From: Bacteroidales bacterium
Lineage (GTDB): Bacteria; Bacteroidota; Bacteroidia; Bacteroidales; UBA3824
Length of the DNA: 44,058 bases
Assembly (NCBI GenBank): GCA_017651345.1
Contig: JAGCDD010000082.1
Coordinates: 1-44,058 of the forward strand
Direction of reading: 5' to 3'
Below are positions 9,110-17,368 of this stretch, one piece after another. Position 1 is the stretch's first letter; each line of letters begins with the position of its first letter. The notes under the pieces were generated by a model, which was not told where the DNA came from, made no database searches, and saw only the letters and a list, made by a program, of their open reading frames with translations. Both the position numbers and the translations under genes were made by a program.

Positions 9110-9421
9110 TTATAATTCAGTAATTTCATTGGTCTTGTCGTTGTAGGCAAGACCATGATTTTTTAGGGTTTCTGCAAAAGATTCTGGATTGATTTTGCCT
9201 GTACGCCAAAGGAAAAGTTCGCTTTTGAGGTCGGCAATCTTTGATTTTAGATATTCAATCTCCTTAGTATCAACAACAACTGTGGCTTCGCCCGACTCTG
9301 CTGCCGCCTTAGCCTCTTCTTTTTCTATACGGCTACGCTCCACATCCTCTTTGGTGATGCCGAGAGATGATTCTATAAGGCTGTCTAATCCGCCTTTAAA
9401 ATTTTTCTTTAATTTGGCCAT
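9110..9421 (-). CDS. Small helical partner of ParA-type ATPase
   Basis: Hypothetical protein of 103 aa, coded 12 nt downstream of the ParA gene on the same strand, so surely co-transcribed. The N-terminus is basic with FKGGLDSLIESSLG at residues 9-22, which resembles the GLGRGLDALI element at the start of ParB proteins that touches ParA. Residues about 23-75 are rich in Glu, Lys and Ala and predict as a coiled coil (EIEYLKSKIADLKSEL); the last 25 residues are a short helical cap. There is no HTH or CTPase domain, so it is not a ParB. I infer an adaptor that couples ParA to a cargo, like McdB-type partners, but this is not shown. Confidence 0.65.
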   Translation of the reverse strand: MAKLKKNFKGGLDSLIESSLGITKEDVERSRIEKEEAKAAAESGEATVVVDTKEIEYLKSKIADLKSELFLWRTGKINPESFAETLKNHGLAYNDKTNEITEL

Positions 9422-9433
9422 ATCGTTTATGTG

Positions 9434-10189
9434 TTATTGTTGAGAGTGACGGTTTATAATCTCTTGACACAGCGAGCGATAGTCTTCTGCGCCCTTACAT
9501 TCGGGGTCGTAACGGAAAATATCAAGACCTTGGCTCGGAGCCTCAGCGAGGGCGATATTGTCGCGTATGCGTGTGTCAAAAAGTTTTTCTTGAAAATAAG
9601 TGTAGATAGTTTCCACAACGTCGCGGTGTAGCACTTTGCGTTTGTCAAACTGAGTTACGAATACGCCTGTGATTTGCACGTTTTTGTTGAGCCGTTTTTG
9701 CACTTTGCCTATCACCTCCACGATTTTAGTCAGACCCTTGATTGCAAGGTAATGTGCCTGCAAGGGAATATAAACTTCGTCGGCAGCGGTTAATGCATTG
9801 ATAGTCAACAATCCTAACGACGGTGGACAGTCTATAAGCACGTAATCGTATTTTGAGGAAATCGAGGCGATAGCTTCGCGAAGTATGTATTCGCGACCTG
9901 CTTCGTTGCTCAGCTCCATCTCGGCACCCGAAAGGTCGAGCGTGGATGGCAGCACGTCCAAATTTTCAAAAACAGTAACGGGAATAGGTTCGGCTTCTCC
10001 TGTAAGTACTTCGTAGATAGATACTTCTGATTTTGTTATGCCGTAACTTTGCGTAAGGTTTGCCTGCGGGTCCATATCTATAAGCAGCACTTTTTTGCCT
10101 GCCATAGCGAGTCCCGCTCCTATATTTACTGTGGAGGTGGTCTTGCCTACGCCTCCCTTGTGGTTGCTTATTGCTATTGTAATACTCAT
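9434..10189 (-). CDS. ParA/MinD-type ATPase (AAA family, Soj-like)
   Basis: Deviant Walker A ATPase, 251 aa. The P-loop KGGVGKTT lies at residues 11-18 with the signature lysine K11; the A' motif LLIDMDPQANL is at 36-46 and the Walker B/switch region LIDCPPSLGLL around 118-128. These proteins bind DNA nonspecifically as ATP dimers and position plasmids, chromosomes or protein cargo. The next gene is not parB but a 103-aa coiled-coil protein whose N-terminus resembles the ParA-contacting end of ParB. Bacteroidales usually have another ParA beside a true ParB elsewhere, so this may be an accessory positioning system. A good promoter lies just upstream. Symbol withheld because the paralog cannot be decided. 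Confidence 0.88.
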   Translation of the reverse strand: MSITIAISNHKGGVGKTTSTVNIGAGLAMAGKKVLLIDMDPQANLTQSYGITKSEVSIYEVLTGEAEPIPVTVFENLDVLPSTLDLSGAEMELSNEAGREYILREAIASISSKYDYVLIDCPPSLGLLTINALTAADEVYIPLQAHYLAIKGLTKIVEVIGKVQKRLNKNVQITGVFVTQFDKRKVLHRDVVETIYTYFQEKLFDTRIRDNIALAEAPSQGLDIFRYDPECKGAEDYRSLCQEIINRHSQQ

Positions 10190-10211
10190 ATCTGCAATTT
10201 AAAATGTAAGC

Positions 10212-10243
10212 CAAAGTTACTAATATTATTTGTTTTCTGCAAA
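10212..10243 (-). promoter_or_regulatory. Promoter of the ParA operon
   Basis: On the minus strand TAACTTTG (10212-10219) is preceded by TTTG (10240-10243) with a 20-nt spacer, a full match to the Bacteroidetes sigma factor consensus. Start codon is 22 nt downstream. Confidence 0.7.
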
Positions 10244-10309
10244 AAATCGCCCAAAATATTTGCTTTTAGCAAAAAAATTTTGTAATTTGCGTTACAAATA
10301 ATTATAAAA

Positions 10310-10801
10310 ATGGCTTACGAAATAGAACGCAAATACATTGTAAACGGCGAATACAAGCATCTCGCCACCAGCAGCACCTACATTGTGCAGGGTTACATTT
10401 TTTCTAATCCCGAAAAATCTGTTCGCGTACGTCTTAAAGGCGATCGTGGATTTATTACTGTAAAAAGCACTATATCAGATACATCGGTAACGCGAAACGA
10501 ATGGGAATATCCTATTCCTGCAAGTGAAGTAAACGAATTGCTCCGCATTTGCGAACCCTCACTTATCGAAAAAACACGCTATATTGTCTACTATAAGAAT
10601 CAAACAATAGAAATCGACGAATTTTACGGTCAGAACGAAGGGTTGCAACTTGCCGAAGTGGAACTTTCGTTTGAAAACCAACAATTTGATAAGCCACCGT
10701 TTCTTGGTAGCGAGGTAACTGGCGATGCCAAATATCTCAATGCAAGTCTCTCGAAGCACCCGTATAGCGAGTGGACAGACGAGGAGAAAAACGCCGACTA
10801 A
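10310..10801 (+). CDS. CYTH domain protein (triphosphate tunnel metalloenzyme)
   Basis: Protein of 163 aa, a single CYTH domain. The family signature ExExK is at the very start (E4, E6, K8 in YEIERKY), followed by alternating Arg/Lys/Glu strands that line the tunnel: VRVRLKGDRGFITVKS around 39-54, the Arg-Tyr pair of KTRYIVYY and IEIDEF, and LAEVELSFE. Bacterial members of this size act as inorganic triphosphatases or class IV adenylate cyclase-like enzymes; the reaction cannot be told from sequence. Its stop overlaps the end of the convergent HEAT-like gene by 4 nt. It diverges from the ParA operon. Confidence 0.85.
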   Translation: MAYEIERKYIVNGEYKHLATSSTYIVQGYIFSNPEKSVRVRLKGDRGFITVKSTISDTSVTRNEWEYPIPASEVNELLRICEPSLIEKTRYIVYYKNQTIEIDEFYGQNEGLQLAEVELSFENQQFDKPPFLGSEVTGDAKYLNASLSKHPYSEWTDEEKNAD

Positions 10802-11331
10802 TCGTCAACGTTGCCCGATATTATATTATAAAGGTGTTGCTTTGCAGCGTCGTATATGCCTTGAAACTCACTTTTGGCGGTTTTACTGTGCTCCGAAATA
10901 GTTGAAAGCAAGTTTTCGGCAGTATCCTTATTGATATTGCAGGCGTTGTTTTCTAATAGCGTAAGTATTTCAAAGGCAGTTTCAAAATCGTCCGATTGTG
11001 TAAAAATCCGTGTAATTTCGTCTGCCTTGTGCGAAAAATCAGCTTCCGATTGCCACAATGCTGTAATCATCTGTTTTTGAGCCGTGTGATTGTTAGTTTG
11101 GCTCATATAGTCGAATGCAATGTCGGATGCTGTTTGGTTTTTGAGGTCGCCTACGAGACTTAGTACGCAGTCGGTAATAATCTGCGAACGTTCTGATTCT
11201 AAAAGTCTTAATACATCGGGCAACACATCGGTGTCGCCATTGTTTCTAAAAAAGTCGAGAGTCTTTAACAGTTGCTCATCGGTTTCGGTTTTAAGTTTCG
11301 ATAGAAACAGTTTTTTTTCTGCGTTGTTCAT
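10798..11331 (-). CDS. HEAT-like helical protein
   Basis: Hypothetical cytoplasmic protein, 177 aa, with no signal peptide. It is built of repeated amphipathic helix pairs (LKTLDFFRNNGDTDVLPDVL, ITDCVLSLVGDLKNQTASD, QKQMITALWQSEADF) of the HEAT/ARM kind, about four to five repeats. Such proteins occur widely in Bacteroidales as single-copy hypotheticals and probably bind another protein. It lies alone on the minus strand between convergent CYTH and divergent secreted-protein genes. Confidence 0.7.
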   Translation of the reverse strand: MNNAEKKLFLSKLKTETDEQLLKTLDFFRNNGDTDVLPDVLRLLESERSQIITDCVLSLVGDLKNQTASDIAFDYMSQTNNHTAQKQMITALWQSEADFSHKADEITRIFTQSDDFETAFEILTLLENNACNINKDTAENLLSTISEHSKTAKSEFQGIYDAAKQHLYNIISGNVDD

Positions 11332-11503
11332 CGTAGGTGTTTTTATAATTACTTATAACAGTGCAAAACTACATAATTCCTCGAAAAAATCATTCATAAA
11401 ATAATTATAATATTGCTTTTTTTCTAAAAAAGCCTTATTTTTGTTTTTGGATATCGACGAAAAATGCACACAAAATTTATGTTAAAACCGTCGGTTTCTG
11501 AAA

Positions 11504-11535
11504 CGTTTTTGTGTAGAATGCGTTTTTGTGTAGAA
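11504..11535. repeat. 15-nt tandem direct repeat in the 11332-11616 gap
   Basis: CGTTTTTGTGTAGAA occurs at 11504-11518 and again at 11521-11535. It lies about 80-110 nt before the small secreted-protein gene. Spacing of 17 nt between repeats does not suit one helical turn exactly; it may still be an operator. Nothing else recognisable is in this 285-nt gap. Confidence 0.6.
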
Positions 11536-11616
11536 AACAATATACATTTCGGTGTATTTGTGAAATAGATAATGAATAGATTAGTTGAATTAGTATAAAG
11601 TAATAACATACTTAAA

Positions 11617-12090
11617 ATGAAGAGATTAGCGATATTGATAATGACTTTCTTGCTGTGGTGTGCCAATGTGTCGGCGCAGTGCGGTGAGTATATCGAGTCG
11701 ATTTCGGAGAGCGAACTCGAACCATATATCCTTGACGGAAACATTCAATCGTATATTGTTAGCGAAGGCGAGGTGGTAACTGCCAATTTTGCTTTTCTTG
11801 CGGGTAAGAGTTACAAACTCGATGTATGCGGTATGGATATGTTTTTCAAGGAGATAACCGTTACTGAGGGTAAGACTGAACTCTTTAAAAATTTTGGCAA
11901 AGGCACCGACGACAAGTTTGTTACCCTTGACGACGGTACAATGCTGCCTCTCAATGGTTTAAACTTTTATGAGTTTAAGCCCGACCACAATATGAACCTC
12001 AAAGTTAAGATCAAAATTGTGCCTTTTGACGCTGGTTCTTCGTTTAAACTCGAAGGTTGCCTTGGCGTGCTTGTGGGCGTGAAAAAATAG
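11617..12090 (+). CDS. Small secreted protein, unknown function
   Basis: 157 aa with a clear signal peptide (MKRLAILIMTFLLWCANVSA, cut before QCGE). The mature part is mostly beta-strand in character, for example YKLDVCGMDMFFKEITV and NLKVKIKIVPFD, with three cysteines. It resembles small jelly-roll-like periplasmic proteins, but I do not recognise a family. An Asp-rich protein gene follows 62 nt downstream on the same strand and may be co-expressed. The gap upstream holds a 15-nt tandem repeat. Confidence 0.7.
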   Translation: MKRLAILIMTFLLWCANVSAQCGEYIESISESELEPYILDGNIQSYIVSEGEVVTANFAFLAGKSYKLDVCGMDMFFKEITVTEGKTELFKNFGKGTDDKFVTLDDGTMLPLNGLNFYEFKPDHNMNLKVKIKIVPFDAGSSFKLEGCLGVLVGVKK

Positions 12091-12152
12091 TTTCTTGACT
12101 ACACTTCCTTATGTAACCAATTAAAACAAATATATTTTAAAGCCATAAAATT

Positions 12153-12683
12153 ATGCTTAACAATTATTTCTACGCCGACTGTGGTGTGTCTAAAAACCCG
12201 GTAGCGTTTGGTGAGCCTTGCGGCAAGTCTGCATATACTTGCAAAAAAAAATCGTACGACGATGATGACGACGATGAGTATGCCAACGATTACGACGACG
12301 ACTACACCAACGACAAATACGACGACGATTTTGATAAAGATTTCGATGACGACGACCTCGATATTGATATCGATAAGTTTGTTGGCGACCTTGACGGTAT
12401 GCTCGACGAGGATGGCAACTTTATCGACGACGAGGACGAGGATGCTCCTAAAAAGTCAAAAAAATCTGCCGGAAAGCGTGGACGTAAATCGCGTGCTGCC
12501 GTTGACGAAGATGAAAACGAGCAAGAAGACGAGGACGATGATTTCTACGACGACGACTTTGCCGATTTTCAAGACAATTTCTTACCAAACGAATACGACG
12601 ACGACATCAGCCTCGACAAATATCTCGACGAAGAGAATTATGGAGGTGGCAACGGCGGCGGATATTACGACGACCAATATTAA
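12153..12683 (+). CDS. Asp-rich, probably disordered protein
   Basis: 176 aa with about 50 Asp residues (roughly 28%). A short N-terminal part has three Cys (C10, C23, C30) and no signal peptide. It is followed by long Asp/Glu/Tyr/Phe stretches, a single basic block KKSKKSAGKRGRKSR around 100-114, and a Gly-rich end at residues 164-170 followed by YYDDQY. The Asp codons are almost all GAC/GAT in phase with a proper ATG and the stop falls 4 nt into the convergent sirtuin gene, which supports a real gene. It might bind cations or basic proteins. No family recognised. Confidence 0.6.
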   Translation: MLNNYFYADCGVSKNPVAFGEPCGKSAYTCKKKSYDDDDDDEYANDYDDDYTNDKYDDDFDKDFDDDDLDIDIDKFVGDLDGMLDEDGNFIDDEDEDAPKKSKKSAGKRGRKSRAAVDEDENEQEDEDDDFYDDDFADFQDNFLPNEYDDDISLDKYLDEENYGGGNGGGYYDDQY

Positions 12684-13420
12684 AAATTCTTCATTATCGC
12701 GGTCATAGCCTCGCCCGCCTTCATTGGCAGATATATATCTGTGATTGAGTTAGTAAAGGTAGACGGGTGGGGATTTATCTCTATGATTTTTGCCCCGTTG
12801 CGGTGCGCGGTATGAGGCAGATAAGCTGCGGGCATTACCTCTCCGGTAGTGCCTATTATTATTATGAGATCGGTTTTTTGCATCATTTTTTGCGATTCGT
12901 TCATCGCATCTTCGGGTATACCTTCTTCAAAAAACACAAAGTCGGGTTTGAGCACTCCGCCGCATTTGCAAGTGGGAGGGAGGTTATTGAGGTCTACATC
13001 TTTGCTACGGTATTTTTTGCCACACTTGATGCATACCATATTGCTGCAAGTGCCGTGAAACTCAATTACATTGGTGCTTCCCGCCTCTTGGTGAAGATTG
13101 TCGATATTTTGGGTGATTACACCTTTTATTATTCCTTTTTGTTCAAGTTGTGCCAATGCTTTGTGTGCGGCGTTTGGCTTTGCTTGTCCAAAAAAATCGT
13201 AGAATATTTTCTTTATATCTTTCCACGCTTTGGCAGGGTCGCGATAAAAGCGGCTGAGTGACAAAAGCGATGGGTCGGTGGTGTTCCAAAGTCCGTTTTC
13301 GCCACGGAATGGTGGTATTCCGCTCTCTACCGACACGCCTGCACCCGTAAATCCAATTGCGTATTTTGAGTTTTTTATTAGTTCTGCTGCTTTTTCAATG
13401 AGTTCTGCATTGTGTTCCAT
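12680..13420 (-). CDS. Sir2 family NAD-dependent protein deacylase
   Basis: Class U/III-type sirtuin, 246 aa. NAD-binding motifs are GAGVSVESGIPPFRG at 26-40 and TQNIDNLH at 103-110; the catalytic base is H122 (EFHGTC). A structural zinc site is complete: C130 and C133 (CIKC), C151 and C153 (CKC). Further family motifs are GVLKPDFVFFEEGIP and the nucleotide-binding end IIEINPHPS. It removes acetyl or longer acyl groups from lysines using NAD. It lacks the long N-terminus of CobB. Overlaps the end of the Asp-rich gene by 4 nt (convergent) and is downstream of the hybrid kinase by 19 nt, upstream on the same strand. Confidence 0.93.
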   Translation of the reverse strand: MEHNAELIEKAAELIKNSKYAIGFTGAGVSVESGIPPFRGENGLWNTTDPSLLSLSRFYRDPAKAWKDIKKIFYDFFGQAKPNAAHKALAQLEQKGIIKGVITQNIDNLHQEAGSTNVIEFHGTCSNMVCIKCGKKYRSKDVDLNNLPPTCKCGGVLKPDFVFFEEGIPEDAMNESQKMMQKTDLIIIIGTTGEVMPAAYLPHTAHRNGAKIIEINPHPSTFTNSITDIYLPMKAGEAMTAIMKNF

Positions 13421-13439
13421 ATTGTTGAGTATAATTTAG

Positions 13440-15779
13440 TTACATAAGTTTTTCGATAGCCACAAAGAGTTTTGTTTTAGAGAATGGTTTGGTGATAAAG
13501 TCGTTGCAACCGGCGGCTATTGCCTTTTGTTTGTCGCTGTCGTAGGCGTATGCCGAAAGTGCTATAATTGGAGTTGCCTTGTCGAATTGACGTATGGCAG
13601 TGGCGGCTTCGAGACCGTCCATTTCGGGCATTTTTATATCCATTAGCACAAGGTCGAACCAGTCGTTGCGCATAGCCTCCACAGCTTTTTTGCCGTTTTC
13701 TACGTGCACAATCTGATAGTCGCTCAAAATGTGCTTGACAAGCATTGAGTTGCTTTCGTTGTCTTCGGCGTAAAGAATTTTGAGCGTAACGCTCAGATTG
13801 CCCATGGTTTCGGGTATCTGTTCGGGAATCTCCTCCTCGGTTTTGTCTTTTGAAAATGTTACCTCGCAAGGGAGATGCACGTTGAACATAGTGCCGCTAC
13901 CAAGTTCTGACTGAACTTCTATGCTTCCGTTTGATTTTTCGGCGATTGCCTTGCACACAGCCAATCCCAATCCTGCACCCTGCACAAAGGGGTCAACTTT
14001 TTCAAACCGTTGAAATATTCGCTGTTGGTTTTCGCGAGCGATGCCTATTCCTGTATCAGAAACGTAAAGCACGATGCCTTTTTTCTCAACTTTGAAACCC
14101 ATCACCACTCTACCCTTTGGCGTAAACTTAAACGCATTGTTTACCAAATTGGTAACTAATTGCGAAAGTCGTTCTTTGTCGTATACAATTTCGCAGTTGT
14201 AGTAAGGAATTTCGCAGATAAGATCCACATTTTCAGGCTTATTGATGCTTAGCGACTGTTTCATTTCACGAAAATACTCCGAAATATTAAACTTTGTGTA
14301 TTTGAAATCCAAAAGGCCTGATTCTATTTTTGAAAAGTTGACAATTTCATCAACAAGTTTTAGCAAAAGTTCTGAGTTGTTGGCAATTATCTTGGCGTAG
14401 TCGTTTTTCTGTTGTTCGTTGTCGGTGTGAGCGAGCATATCCGAAAAACCAACAATAGCGTTTAGTGGTGTGCGGATTTCGTGACTCATATTGGCAAGGA
14501 AAGCCGATTTGAGTTTGTCGCTTTTTTCGGCGGTCTCCTTAGCGCGGGCAAGTTCGGCACTTTTGGATACCAGGCTTGTGTTTTGCTTACGTATTTTTTG
14601 AAGAAGGTTGAGAATAAAGAGCAGCACGCCTGTGAGCAATATTATAATAATGACTGTGATGGTTACTGTTCGTTGATACTTCTTCATTGTCAGGTCGTAA
14701 GAGTTGTTGAATGTGGTTCCTTCGGGAAAAACAGTCTTGTTGAGATTGAATTTTTCGAGGAGCGATTCGTTGCAGATATATTCGTTGCCGTTGTATTTGT
14801 ACGACCGTCCATTGTCGGTGTGAGTGTAGTATCGTTTGATATCGTTGATGATAAATTCGGGATCTGTTTGATATTTAGGCACAAATCCACCAATTGCGTA
14901 GCCCTCGTTGAATCCAAGTCCCGAAATTGTAAATATCGGTAATTCAGGTACTTTGGCAAATAAAACGTCGAATTCTTTTGTAATGAAATAAGTGCCCGAA
15001 AAGTCCACAAGCCACGAACCGAGCAGCAGTACAGCATCTTTGGGAAGTGCTTCGATTTTTTGTTTGATTTCATCGATTGTATTTTTGCGGCCGTCTAACA
15101 GAATTGGGTTGATACCTTTGTATTTTTCGTTCATTATACGAACAAAACTTGCTTGAAGCGATACTCCGCCGTATGTGTTGTCGCTGAGGAATGCGATATT
15201 TTTAACTCTTGGAAAACAACTTTTGATAAGTTCGATATTTTTAGAAAAGTCGTAATGGTTCATTACTGCACCTGCACGTCCACGGGTGTCGGCAATCATT
15301 TTGGTGTTGATGTTTTCGGGAACCCACGAGCTGAAATCGTCGATTTGTGGGGGAATTATCACGCCGTCTTGACTAACGTAAACTCCGTAGAATGGCACGT
15401 CGGGACGCTCGATTTGAAGGCTCAAGTATACAGCCCATGCTTCCTGTCCAACCAGAATTACCGCTTTGAGTTCGTCGTAGTTGTATTTTTCGAGCATATT
15501 CTGCATGGTTTTGTGCCAAGAGTTTACACCTATGAGCGGACCGTAGCCAAGTTTTTCGATTGCAACTTTGTATTTTAGACCCGAATTGGCAAGACGGTTA
15601 GAAATATCGTTGACAAATGCGTTTATACGCCTTTGGTCTTCTGAATAGGAGGTGAGCATAAGTATTATGCCATCGCTGTTGTTGTTGATAGCCAATGAGT
15701 TTCGGGTGGATGAAAGTAAGGCTGCAACGGTAATCAACAATATCGATATTGTGTATTTTATGTGTTGTATTGTGGTCAT
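13440..15779 (-). CDS. Hybrid sensor histidine kinase with periplasmic solute-binding-like sensor
   Basis: 779 aa one-piece two-component protein. N-terminal signal/TM at about 10-28, then a periplasmic domain (residues 35-340) like ABC substrate-binding proteins (ABC_sub_bind type: ILMLTSYSEDQ, LKAVILVGQEAW, VPFYGVYVS). A second TM lies at about 371-392, then a short coiled coil. HisKA has the phospho-acceptor H433 in NMSHEIRTPLN. The ATPase domain shows N544/N548, DTGIGI at 575-580 and GAGLGLA at 601-607. A receiver domain ends the protein with D714 (LMDIKMPEMDG), acidic pocket D673 and K764. There is no output domain or separate regulator gene nearby, so it probably passes phosphate on or acts by interaction. 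The ligand is unknown. Confidence 0.92.
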   Translation of the reverse strand: MTTIQHIKYTISILLITVAALLSSTRNSLAINNNSDGIILMLTSYSEDQRRINAFVNDISNRLANSGLKYKVAIEKLGYGPLIGVNSWHKTMQNMLEKYNYDELKAVILVGQEAWAVYLSLQIERPDVPFYGVYVSQDGVIIPPQIDDFSSWVPENINTKMIADTRGRAGAVMNHYDFSKNIELIKSCFPRVKNIAFLSDNTYGGVSLQASFVRIMNEKYKGINPILLDGRKNTIDEIKQKIEALPKDAVLLLGSWLVDFSGTYFITKEFDVLFAKVPELPIFTISGLGFNEGYAIGGFVPKYQTDPEFIINDIKRYYTHTDNGRSYKYNGNEYICNESLLEKFNLNKTVFPEGTTFNNSYDLTMKKYQRTVTITVIIIILLTGVLLFILNLLQKIRKQNTSLVSKSAELARAKETAEKSDKLKSAFLANMSHEIRTPLNAIVGFSDMLAHTDNEQQKNDYAKIIANNSELLLKLVDEIVNFSKIESGLLDFKYTKFNISEYFREMKQSLSINKPENVDLICEIPYYNCEIVYDKERLSQLVTNLVNNAFKFTPKGRVVMGFKVEKKGIVLYVSDTGIGIARENQQRIFQRFEKVDPFVQGAGLGLAVCKAIAEKSNGSIEVQSELGSGTMFNVHLPCEVTFSKDKTEEEIPEQIPETMGNLSVTLKILYAEDNESNSMLVKHILSDYQIVHVENGKKAVEAMRNDWFDLVLMDIKMPEMDGLEAATAIRQFDKATPIIALSAYAYDSDKQKAIAAGCNDFITKPFSKTKLFVAIEKLM

Positions 15780-15856
15780 TGTCGTTTGTTTTTTCAGTTT
15801 TTAAATATACGAAAAAAAACCATAAATAATAGTGATTGTTTGATTTTTTTTTTAAT

Positions 15857-15864
15857 TATCTTTG
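15857..15864 (+). promoter_or_regulatory. -7 box for map
   Basis: TATCTTTG matches TAnnTTTG and lies 23 nt before the start codon. The -33 region is only T-rich. Confidence 0.5.
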
Positions 15865-15887
15865 CGACTTGAAAAAATATTTTTGTA

Positions 15888-16754
15888 ATGGGATTTTTTA
15901 ACAAAAAACATAAGAAGAACTGGCTGCTGCCCAAGGGTCAGGAGCCTACCGAACTCGACAGAAAGATAATGTATTGGCAGGACAAGGGTAAACTTGTTCC
16001 CCGACGTGGACTGATTCTCACTCCCGGACAGATTGAGGGCGTGCGACAGAGCGGTGTGATTAATACCGCGCTTCTCGACAAGGTTCAGGAGACTATCCGC
16101 GAGGGTATGACTACCAACGAGATAGACAAACTTGTTTACGATTTTACTATTGCCCACGATGCTACTCCCGCCGACCTTGGTTACAACGGATTCCCCAAAA
16201 GTTGCTGTGTATCAATCAACGAGGAGGTTTGTCACGGTATTCCTTCCGACGATGTGGTTTTGGAGGAGGGCGACATAGTAAATGTGGATGTTACAACTAT
16301 TTACAAAGGATATTTTGCCGATGCATCGCGTATGTTTATCATTGGCAAAACCACTCCCGAAAAAGAGCGCCTTGTGCGTGTGGCAAAAGAGTGCTTGGAA
16401 GAGGGTATGAAAGCCGCTACACCGTTCTCTTTTGTGGGCGACATTGGCAACGCTATTCAAACTCACGCTCATCGCAACGGCTACACGGTAGTGCGCGACC
16501 TTTGCGGACACGGTGTTGGTTTAAAATTTCACGAAGAGCCTGAGGTTGAGCATTTTGGCAAAAAAGGCACTGGTATGCTTCTCGTTCCCGGTATGGTGTT
16601 TACAATTGAACCTATGATTAATATGGGCGATTGGCACGTATTTGTTGACGAGGAAGACGGTTGGACAGTGGTTTCTGAAGACGAACTTCCTTCGGCTCAA
16701 TGGGAACATACTTTTGTAATGACCGACAACGGATTGGAGATACTTACATATTAA
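15888..16754 (+). CDS. map: Type I methionine aminopeptidase
   Basis: 288 aa enzyme that removes the initiator Met from new proteins. All metal ligands are present: D134, D145, H208, E241 and E273, and the substrate His H116 in CHGIP. Compared with E. coli MetAP it has about 37 extra N-terminal residues (MGFFNKKHKKNWLLPKGQEP...), a basic arm also seen in other Bacteroidetes that may contact the ribosome. The gene stands alone here instead of in the secY-infA ribosomal cluster, so it may be one of two copies. Ends in an unusual heptamer-repeat hairpin shared with the convergent gtrA gene. Confidence 0.93.
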   Translation: MGFFNKKHKKNWLLPKGQEPTELDRKIMYWQDKGKLVPRRGLILTPGQIEGVRQSGVINTALLDKVQETIREGMTTNEIDKLVYDFTIAHDATPADLGYNGFPKSCCVSINEEVCHGIPSDDVVLEEGDIVNVDVTTIYKGYFADASRMFIIGKTTPEKERLVRVAKECLEEGMKAATPFSFVGDIGNAIQTHAHRNGYTVVRDLCGHGVGLKFHEEPEVEHFGKKGTGMLLVPGMVFTIEPMINMGDWHVFVDEEDGWTVVSEDELPSAQWEHTFVMTDNGLEILTY

Positions 16755-16802
16755 TTGACAGTTGACAATTGACAATGCTTCTTATTTGTCAGTTGTCAAT
16801 TG
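16755..16802. terminator. Bidirectional hairpin built from TTGACAR heptamers
   Basis: Three direct heptamers (TTGACAG, TTGACAA, TTGACAA at 16755-16775) face inverted copies (TTGTCAG, TTGTCAA, TTG at 16786-16802). Together they make a 17-bp stem with two wobble pairs (16759-16775 with 16786-16802) and a 10-nt loop, followed by T-rich sequence on the plus side. It sits between convergent map and gtrA and contains the gtrA stop in the loop. Confidence 0.6.
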
Positions 16803-17309
16803 TTCTTTTTTTCTGCTCATTATGCCGTACACAATATACTTGCGCATAAAGAAGTTGAAAAGAAATGCAACTGCTTGTGCTATAATGTTGCTAACGAGGT
16901 AATGCAGCCCATATTGATCTGTTAATAAATTGGTTATCAATACGTTGATACCTAATCCGCACGCACCTATTATTGTAAAAACAATAAAACGACCTATATT
17001 GTTGTTTTTCTGACGTTTATGAAATACCCATATAGTGCTAAAAATGTAATTGGGTATGCCAGAGAGCATTGAGGCTATAACCGTGCATACAGATAATATA
17101 ATGTTGGTTTCTTTACCAAACAGCGTAACAAAATATTCTCCCTTGTCGGCAATGATATCAAACGACAGCCACAGCAAAAATAGGTTTAATCCTATCCTTG
17201 TGGCTTCTACAATAACGTTGCGAGCCATCTGAATGGCAGAATTTTCGGTTTTGCCTACAAATATATCTTTGATTTTGAATTGTTTTGATGCGTTTTCGTT
17301 GGGTTCCAT
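16782..17309 (-). CDS. GtrA-family membrane protein
   Basis: 175 aa with four predicted membrane helices (about 45-65, 75-100, 115-135, 140-160), the GtrA/DPMS fold thought to move or hold undecaprenyl-linked sugars during cell-surface glycan modification. Typical marks are LSGIPNYIFSTIWVF in the third quarter and FNFFMRKYIVYG near the end. The Met of MEPNENASKQF (17309) is used because longer versions would run through the tRNA-Arg gene. A second GtrA-family gene lies at 18213-18668. The last codons form one arm of the heptamer hairpin. Confidence 0.85.
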   Translation of the reverse strand: MEPNENASKQFKIKDIFVGKTENSAIQMARNVIVEATRIGLNLFLLWLSFDIIADKGEYFVTLFGKETNIILSVCTVIASMLSGIPNYIFSTIWVFHKRQKNNNIGRFIVFTIIGACGLGINVLITNLLTDQYGLHYLVSNIIAQAVAFLFNFFMRKYIVYGIMSRKKEQLTTDK

Positions 17310-17368
17310 CTTTATAAAAAAAAAACGATTTTGTAGAAATATCTTCCTCCAAAATCGGGTTAAAAAAG

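Noticed and set aside
12208..12708. Open Thr/Ser-rich frame on plus strand
   Set aside because: Second frame of the Asp-rich gene (GAC runs read as ACG); shadow.
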